Positions 16,204-21,601 of a DNA stretch of 21,601 nucleotides are shown piece by piece. Numbering within the stretch: the stretch's first letter is position 1; each line of letters opens with the position of its first letter. Location: positions 1-21,601 of the forward strand of contig JADFWU010000052.1 in NCBI GenBank assembly GCA_015234045.1. The letters are read 5' to 3'. The DNA is from Magnetococcales bacterium (GTDB taxonomy: Bacteria; Pseudomonadota; Magnetococcia; Magnetococcales; JADFWU01). Both the position numbers and the translations under genes were made by a program. Under the pieces are notes generated by a model. It made no database searches and was not told where the DNA came from. It saw only the letters and a program-made list of their open reading frames with translations.

Positions 16204-16221
16204 CTGTCACACAATCGTCAT
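16204..16221 (+). promoter_or_regulatory. Pho-box-like site upstream of the first cotransporter
   Basis: CTGTCACACAATCGTCAT holds two heptamers, CTGTCAC and TCGTCAT, separated by four bases. That is the 11-base period of PhoB boxes (consensus CTGTCAT twice). It is 167 bases upstream of the minus-strand cotransporter but points along the plus strand, where a TTATAG follows 14 bases later. The orientation is wrong for a simple promoter of the transporter, so the role is uncertain. Confidence 0.4.
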
Positions 16222-16675
16222 AAATCAGCCCTGAATTATAGAGAGTAAGTTACAAAATGCCAGAAAAAAAAGCCAAATTGATCATTATTTCTTCAACATA
16301 AACATCTTAATATGCTGTTTTTATTTGATTATCACAAAACAGCAACAGAGCAAACAAGATTCATCCGATTCATTTGTTACGATATGATGACAAATTCTTG
16401 CAAATGTCATGCTAACCCAACAAATTCTTCATTTTTTCTTCACATTAATATCGGTGATTATGATGTTTTGATTGATTTTCAGCAGATTGGATCAGACTGG
16501 AGAGAGATGAAGCGCGTGATCTATGACAATGCTATTGCAGAAAACAGAGCGAAAATTTTCCTTAGGTACAAAAGTCACTCAACGACTTAACTCCCATACC
16601 TTTTACCAGCATGTCATGGTAACTATTTGTCACACCAGAAACTCTGGATGTGAGTGATGTCTTAATCAGGGTTTC
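16222..16675. other. A/T-rich intergenic stretch with repeated ATGTCATG motifs
   Basis: No supported gene lies here. ATGTCATGCTAAC (16404-16416) and ATGTCATGGTAAC (16611-16623) differ by one base and lie 207 bases apart; a related ATGTCATGTAAGT occurs at 19285 before the second cotransporter. A plus frame 16312-16590 (92 codons) has no ribosome site and no recognisable family, and I do not call it a gene. Confidence 0.35.
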
Positions 16676-16702
16676 ACAAAAGGTGTTCATTAATGAAGCA
16701 CC
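16676..16702 (-). terminator. Probable intrinsic terminator of arfB
   Basis: On the minus strand, six bases after the stop codon, GGTGCTTCATTAATGAACACC forms a stem (one bulged C) followed by TTTTG. The stem is short and A/T-rich, so strength is moderate. It would also separate arfB from the first cotransporter. Confidence 0.5.
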
Positions 16703-16707
16703 TTCCA

Positions 16708-17133
16708 TTACCCATCAATATCCGGCCCTTTACGGCGTAGTTTTTTCATCTTGGAACGGTGTCGTTTACCTTCTAACCGTTTTATTTTTGATCGGTAGCT
16801 TGGCCTGCTTTTTTTTCTCGTTTTTGGGCGTACAGTGGCTCTAGAAATCAGATCAATCAACCGAGTCAATGCCTCTTGCTTGTTGCGTTCCTGGCTTCTA
16901 GATTGTCGTGCGTCCAGCACCATGACACCGTCATTTGTCAGTCGGTTACCAGCCAATTTTTCCAAACGTTGTCTCACCTCATATGGCAAAGAGTGTGACC
17001 GCCGAACATCAAAACGCAACTGTACGGCAGTGGATACTTTATTGACATTCTGACCACCAGGGCCGGAAGCCCGCACAAAGGATATCTGGATTTCATCCTC
17101 GGATAGAGAGATCTTCTCATTGATATAGATCAT
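16708..17133 (-). CDS. arfB: Peptidyl-tRNA hydrolase ArfB (ribosome rescue)
   Basis: ArfB (YaeJ) releases ribosomes stalled on messages without a stop codon by hydrolysing the peptidyl-tRNA. The 141-residue protein has the release-factor catalytic loop, FVRASGPGGQNVNKVSTAVQ, with the GGQ at 26-28, then LRFDVRRSHSLPYEVRQRL and RLTNDGVMVLDARQSRSQ. The basic tail (RPKTRKKSRPSYRSKIKRLE, GKRHRSKMKKLRRKG) is the part that enters the empty mRNA channel. The start at 17133 (MIYINEKISLSEDEI) matches known family N-termini. The open frame continues to 17271, but those extra 46 codons come mostly from repeat copy 3 and are not part of the protein. The ribosome site is weak (GTAAGA). The start lies 42 bases from the repeat element, which may influence its promoter. 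Confidence 0.95.
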   Translation of the reverse strand: MIYINEKISLSEDEIQISFVRASGPGGQNVNKVSTAVQLRFDVRRSHSLPYEVRQRLEKLAGNRLTNDGVMVLDARQSRSQERNKQEALTRLIDLISRATVRPKTRKKSRPSYRSKIKRLEGKRHRSKMKKLRRKGPDIDG

Positions 17134-17175
17134 AGTCTTACAGACAACGTAATGATTGAATGGCTCCCATGTATT

Positions 17176-17334
17176 ATAGTGATTTCGATCCGAAATTAGA
17201 CAATGAACCACGACCTGAGTGGAAGCCCTGGTGATGTTTTTGCGCCGCTTTAGATATGAGAAGCAGATCATCAGAGCAAAAATATCACCAGGGCTGGAAC
17301 GGCTGACTGTTCAAATTTTAGACGAAACACCTAT
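17176..17334 (+). repeat. Interspersed MITE-like element, copy 3 of 3
   Basis: A 159-bp copy with the best-kept left end, ATAGTGATTTCGATCC then GAAATTAGACA, and right end TTTTAGACGAAACACCTAT. The inner arms are CCCTGGTGATGTTTTTGC (17226-17243) and GCAAAAATATCACCAGGG (17276-17293). It lies immediately upstream of arfB and downstream of the second cotransporter's terminator. The TAT/ATA at both outer edges fits a TA-rich target, but I cannot prove a duplication. Confidence 0.9.
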
Positions 17335-17343
17335 AACCAACGT

Positions 17344-17399
17344 GCCAACACAAACGCACCAACACAAACGCGTCAACACAAACGCACCAACACAAAATA
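17344..17399. repeat. Four tandem copies of a 14-bp unit
   Basis: The unit is ACCAACACAAACGC. Copies run 17344-17357 (GCC start), 17358-17371, 17372-17385 (GTC start) and 17386-17399 (decayed end CACAAAATA). It starts ten bases from repeat copy 3 and runs into the terminator of the second cotransporter. There are no unique spacers, so it is not CRISPR. Being 14 bp it would shift frame if translated, so it is noncoding. Confidence 0.85.
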
Positions 17400-17432
17400 A
17401 AAACACCCCGACTAAAGTATCAGCCGGGGCGT
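17394..17432 (-). terminator. Intrinsic terminator of the second cotransporter
   Basis: Read on the minus strand, CGCCCCGGCT pairs with AGTCGGGGTG (17431-17404) through two G-U wobbles around an eight-base loop. It is followed by TTTTTATTTTG. It begins about 33 bases after the stop codon at 17465. The G/C stem and T run make a good terminator. Confidence 0.8.
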
Positions 17433-17464
17433 TCTCATTCCAATAAGGATGTAAAGATTCTATA

Positions 17465-19246
17465 TCAGGAAGTAGCCAACATGGGTAAGCGTTCCATATC
17501 CATCGTATCTTCAATCCGGAGGCCCTGAGGCACATCCAGTAGAGTGATTGTTGCCATATCTAATAGTTTAATGCAGATATCATAGGCAAAAGCGCTGTCA
17601 TTCATAAGTGACGTAGCCATTTTATCTGTGATTAAACCATTCCTGATCAACCGATCCAATGTGCCATTGGCGACAATATCTCGATCTTCTATGTATGCAT
17701 ATGTCTCTTTTAGCTGAGAAGAAATGTCCCGAATATCGGCCCTATGATGAAGAATTGTACGCAAGATCTTAGCAATTTGAACACGGATTGCGTGATATTC
17801 AGACCGGATATATTCATTATCTGATTGCACAAAACTCAGTACATTCGCCTGCATATCCTGGGTATCTTTAATCACCTCAACAATATCACGATTCGCCAGT
17901 TTCACTTGATAGAGCAGTTGAATCTGATCCGAACTCATACGCGACTGCGCCCGGGTGGCAAAATCGATAATCTGACCATACAGTGATTTGATGCGCTGTT
18001 GATACAGAGTCAATAAATCCACTTTCTCAGTATAGATGGATTTAACAATAACATCATCCACTTCATGTTCTGATTGAAGATCATGCCGATGGAGCGCCAA
18101 TCCATGACAGATCAATTCCAAGGCATTTTCAAACAGGTGATGTGTTTCATTGAGAATGGCTTTGAGTGCAGTATCCGGCAACTCCAAGACTGAATCATTC
18201 AGATAGAGTGCTTGGCTGCTGGCAATTTCGCTACTGGGCAGTTTATTAGTCAGGACATCTGCCATTTTGGTAATAAATGGGATCATCACCAACACGCCAA
18301 CAGTATTGAACAGCGTATGAAATACCGCCAGTTTAAGTGTATGGTCATCCGCGGCAATGCCCAACATGGCACTCACCGTTTCCACTCCCCATAGAAACTG
18401 CTTGATAAAGACAATCGCTATCAAACCAGTGATCACGTTAAAGATAAGATGCGCGGCCGCCAGTCGCTTACCTGCGATATTGGCACTCAATGATCCAAGA
18501 ATAGCGGTAATGGTTGTTCCAATATTGGCACCAATAGCCAGTGCCAATGCATTTTCATAGGTCACCTGACCCGCAGCCAAGGCAGTAATGATCAACACCA
18601 AGGTGGCATGGCTGGATTGCATGACCACAGTGGCAAAAACGCCAATACCGGTAAAAACCAGTAATCCTTTAAAACCGATGATGGCATATTCTGCCAAATC
18701 AATCGTTTCTTTAAAGGAAGAGAATCCCTCTTTCATATAGTGGATGCCCAAGAACAGAAAGCCCATACCGGCTAGAACATAGCCAATCCCCTTCAAATTC
18801 TTGGAGTTCTGAAATACCAGAATAATACCAAACACCAACATAGGCATGGCATAGGCGGATATTTTAACCTTGAGACCAAAGGCCGCCACCAACCAAGCAC
18901 CGGTTGTGGTGCCAATATTCGCACCAAAGATAATACCAATGCCTGCCACTAAGGTGATTAATCCAGCGCTCAAAAAGGAAATGGTTATCACTGACACCAA
19001 GGAGCTGGATTGCATAAACGTGGTAGTAACCGTTCCGAAAGTGAGACTTTTCCAGAGCGTATTCGTGGAACGGGTCAGAAATTTCTCTAGGATTCCGCCG
19101 GTAAAAGCTTTGAAGCCTTCCTCAAGAAAGATCATGCCGAACAAAAAGATAGAGACACCAGCTGCAATCTCTTTAAAGTCTGGGCTCATCCAAAAACCAT
19201 AAGCCAACAGCGCAAAAATTGTTGGCAAAACAATACGGCGTATCAT
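17465..19246 (-). CDS. Na+/phosphate cotransporter family protein (NptA/PNaS), second copy
   Basis: A 593-residue membrane protein of the same family as the gene at 14154 but clearly divergent. The core starts AAGVSIFLFGMIFLEEGFKA, the first signature is TTTFMQSSSLVSV (QSSS 79-82), then GANIGTTTGAWLVAAFG. The second half has ATVVMQSSHATLVLII (Gln210-Ser-Ser-His) and GANIGTTITAILG. From about 345 a long helical PhoU-like tail follows (ALKAILNETHHLFENALELI, LLYQVKLANRDIVEVIKDTQ). The start ATG at 19246 is preferred since GGAG lies six bases upstream; the ATG at 19258 has its AGGAG only one base away. No signal peptide like that of the first copy is present. A terminator follows at 17432. Transport of phosphate is family-based inference. 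Confidence 0.9.
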   Translation of the reverse strand: MIRRIVLPTIFALLAYGFWMSPDFKEIAAGVSIFLFGMIFLEEGFKAFTGGILEKFLTRSTNTLWKSLTFGTVTTTFMQSSSLVSVITISFLSAGLITLVAGIGIIFGANIGTTTGAWLVAAFGLKVKISAYAMPMLVFGIILVFQNSKNLKGIGYVLAGMGFLFLGIHYMKEGFSSFKETIDLAEYAIIGFKGLLVFTGIGVFATVVMQSSHATLVLIITALAAGQVTYENALALAIGANIGTTITAILGSLSANIAGKRLAAAHLIFNVITGLIAIVFIKQFLWGVETVSAMLGIAADDHTLKLAVFHTLFNTVGVLVMIPFITKMADVLTNKLPSSEIASSQALYLNDSVLELPDTALKAILNETHHLFENALELICHGLALHRHDLQSEHEVDDVIVKSIYTEKVDLLTLYQQRIKSLYGQIIDFATRAQSRMSSDQIQLLYQVKLANRDIVEVIKDTQDMQANVLSFVQSDNEYIRSEYHAIRVQIAKILRTILHHRADIRDISSQLKETYAYIEDRDIVANGTLDRLIRNGLITDKMATSLMNDSAFAYDICIKLLDMATITLLDVPQGLRIEDTMDMERLPMLATS

Positions 19247-19284
19247 GACAGACTCCATGCTCCTGCTATCAAATATTCACAAAG

Positions 19285-19302
19285 ATGTCATGTAAGTATC
19301 AT
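19285..19302 (+). promoter_or_regulatory. Pho-box-like site upstream of the second cotransporter
   Basis: ATGTCATGTAAGTATCAT holds ATGTCAT and GTATCAT four bases apart, near the PhoB box pattern. Another ATGTCAT lies at 19316-19322. It is 39 bases upstream of the transporter start but reads along the plus strand, opposite to the gene. The match is weaker than at 16204. Confidence 0.3.
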
Positions 19303-19431
19303 ATTAATGAAGAACATGTCATCCCTGATACTGACATTTGATTGCCAGAATAGTCTGATACACCATACTGAAAAACCGTAATGCATTGTTTTTAAAAAGA
19401 CGTTTATTTAGAAAATATCGTCATTGATGTG

Positions 19432-21601
19432 TCATATCGGCTGGGTATGCCGACATTTGGGATATTCACTACAGCCCATGAATTGATTGCCCGCATTTTG
19501 GCCGCTCTTTGCTGTCCGTGTCAGCAAGTGACCACTTTTGCATTTTGGACAAGATGGACTATCGGCAGGTGGCGCAACCTCTGATCTGGGAATCGGTTTC
19601 CCCTGACTATCCGGCATTGTTGCCTTACAGGTTGGAAAAGTCGAACACCCCCAGAACCAACCGCGCTGACTCTGCCGACGGCACATCGGCTGCCCACACA
19701 CAGGACAGGGATACCGAGCATCCGGTGCAGCACCAGTACCTGGTTTACGCCGACCCGTCTTGACCATTGGCGAGGCAATACCCGCAAAGCTGTTGATTCC
19801 CCTGCTCTGCCGTGCTTTGACATTGGCGATCAACTTATTGATCCAGAGTACGGATTTATCCAAAAATTCGTCCAATGAGCCATCTGAATAGGCAATATCA
19901 TCCAGAACCTGTTCCCAAACAGCGGTCGTTGCCGGATCTGTTACACTGTGAGGCAGCACATCAACAAGCGCACGTCCTGCTGGCATGCTGACCAGGTTTT
20001 TCTTACCCTCCTTGGTGAGCAATTGGCGTTTGAGTAGATTTTCGATAATCGCAGCACGTGTTGCTTCGGTGCCAATTCCTGCGGTTTCGCGTAGGATCTT
20101 TCGCAAGCGTTGATCTTCCACCAATTTACCCACGTTTTTCATGGCTTGAATGAGTGTGCCCTCGGTATAGCGGTTGGGCGGTTTGGTTTTTTTGGATGCC
20201 AATTCGGCTTTTTCCACAGTAGTGGGTTCACCTTTTTTTACCAATGGCAACATGGGTTCTTGAGGGTCTTTGCCTCTCTTATCCACAGCACCCAGCACCT
20301 GTTTCCAACCTGAAACCCGCTCTACCCGTCCCGAGGTTCTGAACAGTTCATCCTTAACAACACTGCTGATCACGGTACGATCATATTCGAAATACGGGAA
20401 AAACTGCGCCAGATAGTGACGACGAATCAAATCATAGATCTGCACTTCATCCCGCGACATGCCACCGATACCGATCTGCGCCGCAGTGGGAATAATAGCA
20501 TGATGGGCGGTGATTTTTTTATCATTCCAGGCCCGAGATCGTATCGTTGGATCAGCAGACTGTACCAAACCAGACAGTGCGGCATCCGCATGCATCATGG
20601 CGTGTAGAACCTTCGGCACATCTGAAAATTGGCTTTTTGGCAGGAAACGACAATCCGTTCTGGGATAGGTGATGGCTTTGTGTTTCTCATACAGTGCCTG
20701 AGCCACTTCCAATGTTCTTTTGGCGCTCATACTCCAACGCTTGGATGCCTCTTGTTGAAGATTGGATAACGCCAACGGCAATGGCGGTGGCTCCTTCATG
20801 CGTTTTGTTTGCGCTTTACTGATCTGACCGGTCTGTCCCTGCACCTTTTGGATCACGGCCTTGGCAATTGTTTTATCCAGGCAACGCCCCTCCTCATCTG
20901 CATGCTTTTTTTTGGGAATCCATTTGGATTTAAACGCGCCATTCTCCACCCGAAAGTGACCGATAACATCGAAAAAATCCACAGGCTTAAAATTCTCAAT
21001 CAAACGATCTCGATCCACCACCAACTTCAATGTCGGCGTTTGTACCCGCCCTACCGTCAAGACACCATCATATCCACCTTGGCGACCAAGAATGGTGTAT
21101 GCACGAGATAAGTTCATGCCCACCAACCAATCAGACCGAGAACGGCCAAGCCCCGCCTGATAGAGAGACTCGGTTTTTTCACCCGGCAAAATTTGACTCA
21201 GTGCTTTTCGGATACTGGCATCATCCAAAGCGGATAACCACAAACGCGTGATCGGACCGCGATAACGGCAATACTCCAGCACCTCTCGACCAATGGTCTC
21301 ACCTTCCCGATCGGCATCAGTGGCCAACACCACCTCATGCACCCCTTTCAGAAGCCCTTTAACGATAGTGAGTTGTTTCTTGCCTCGGGTTGTGGCTTCC
21401 AGCTTCCATTGCTCAGGAATTAAGGGCAGTGTGTCGAGTCGCCACGACTTCCATTCAGGCTTATAGCCATCTGGCACCGTCATCTCCAAAAGATGGCCAA
21501 TACACCATGTGACACGCTTACCCTGACCCTCCAAATAACCATTACGCCGTGATGTAACTCCTAGCACTCGACCAATATCCCTGGCCTGCGAGGGTTTCTC
21601 A
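19432..21601 (-). CDS. topB: DNA topoisomerase III (5' end beyond the window)
   Basis: Type IA topoisomerase that relaxes and decatenates DNA by cutting one strand. The visible 722 residues start at EKPSQARDIGRVLGVTSRRN, the Glu of the Toprim motif, so only a few N-terminal residues are missing. Toprim's Asp pair is LATDADREGETIG. GRVQTPTLKLVVDRD and PLALSNLQQEASKRW are family blocks, and the catalytic tyrosine is in AITYPRTDCRFLP (about residue 312 here). GIGTEATRAAIIENL closes the core. The C-terminus adds two zinc ribbons, CPVCGQPMC with GCSTFPTC and CPKCKSGHLL with GCSEYPKC, making it longer than E. coli TopB (653). The stop is TGA at 19434-19432. No clear terminator follows. Topo III genes also ride on integrative elements, but no such genes are seen here. 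Confidence 0.96.
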   Translation of the reverse strand, partial: EKPSQARDIGRVLGVTSRRNGYLEGQGKRVTWCIGHLLEMTVPDGYKPEWKSWRLDTLPLIPEQWKLEATTRGKKQLTIVKGLLKGVHEVVLATDADREGETIGREVLEYCRYRGPITRLWLSALDDASIRKALSQILPGEKTESLYQAGLGRSRSDWLVGMNLSRAYTILGRQGGYDGVLTVGRVQTPTLKLVVDRDRLIENFKPVDFFDVIGHFRVENGAFKSKWIPKKKHADEEGRCLDKTIAKAVIQKVQGQTGQISKAQTKRMKEPPPLPLALSNLQQEASKRWSMSAKRTLEVAQALYEKHKAITYPRTDCRFLPKSQFSDVPKVLHAMMHADAALSGLVQSADPTIRSRAWNDKKITAHHAIIPTAAQIGIGGMSRDEVQIYDLIRRHYLAQFFPYFEYDRTVISSVVKDELFRTSGRVERVSGWKQVLGAVDKRGKDPQEPMLPLVKKGEPTTVEKAELASKKTKPPNRYTEGTLIQAMKNVGKLVEDQRLRKILRETAGIGTEATRAAIIENLLKRQLLTKEGKKNLVSMPAGRALVDVLPHSVTDPATTAVWEQVLDDIAYSDGSLDEFLDKSVLWINKLIANVKARQSRGINSFAGIASPMVKTGRRKPGTGAAPDARYPCPVCGQPMCRRQSQRGWFWGCSTFPTCKATMPDSQGKPIPRSEVAPPADSPSCPKCKSGHLLTRTAKSGQNAGNQFMGCSEYPKCRHTQPI

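Noticed and set aside
16312-16590. 92-codon plus-strand frame between the cotransporter and arfB
   Set aside because: It has no ribosome site and no recognisable domain, and it lies in A/T-rich DNA. A Pho-box-like site upstream keeps it open, but this is not enough to call a gene.
17134-17271. Upstream extension of ArfB to 187 residues
   Set aside because: The extra codons derive mostly from the repeat element; the family N-terminus starts at 17133.
17344-17399. Short repeats that might be a CRISPR array
   Set aside because: Units are 14 bp, directly adjacent and without spacers, and no cas genes are present.

Overview
This window is chromosomal DNA of a sulphur-oxidising bacterium, most likely a gammaproteobacterium. 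The strongest clue is an aprM-aprB-aprA operon. AprA and AprB are the dissimilatory APS reductase, and the membrane protein AprM accompanies them in many sulphur oxidisers, where sulphate reducers usually carry QmoABC. PpnP, YjdM, ArfB, SlyD-like and TopB proteins fit the same kind of organism. I cannot name a genus from sequence alone.

Layout. Positions 1-812 hold insertion-sequence and gene debris: an IS1634/IS4-type transposase fragment (minus), a frameshifted IS66 TnpC fragment (plus) and the last 39 codons of an HlyD-type secretion adaptor (plus). From 1019 to 5277, all on the minus strand, lies aprM-aprB-aprA followed by an intrinsic terminator, a 116-residue protein I do not recognise and a SlyD-type FKBP isomerase. 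A 620-base control region separates aprM from a divergent 52-codon gene at 5900. From 6300 to 8265 (minus) come a zinc-ribbon protein YjdM, the nucleoside phosphorylase PpnP and a polytopic NnrS/haem-copper-oxidase-like membrane protein. From 8600 to 13828 is a surface-glycan locus: a GT4 glycosyltransferase (minus), then on the plus strand a radical SAM enzyme, a two-part formyltransferase-like/beta-propeller protein and a sulfotransferase. From 14154 to 19246 (minus) two different Na+/phosphate cotransporters with PhoU-like tails flank the ribosome-rescue factor ArfB. Topoisomerase III starts beyond the right edge and ends at 19432.

The most unusual structure is a family of three interspersed elements of about 160 bp (8422-8581, 13913-14071, 17176-17334). 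All have the same orientation, with imperfect terminal inverted repeats of about 27 bp and an internal 16-18 bp palindrome. They look like a non-autonomous MITE that spread through intergenic gaps here. A 14-bp tandem repeat lies next to the third copy.

How the genes work together. AprMBA would turn AMP plus sulphite into APS and pass electrons to the membrane. The two small downstream genes may assist folding or assembly, or may only be co-transcribed. The glycan locus appears to build and sulfate a surface glycan or glycolipid, using PAPS as sulfate donor. The transporters would bring in phosphate, and their upstream regions contain Pho-box-like TGTCAT/C motifs.
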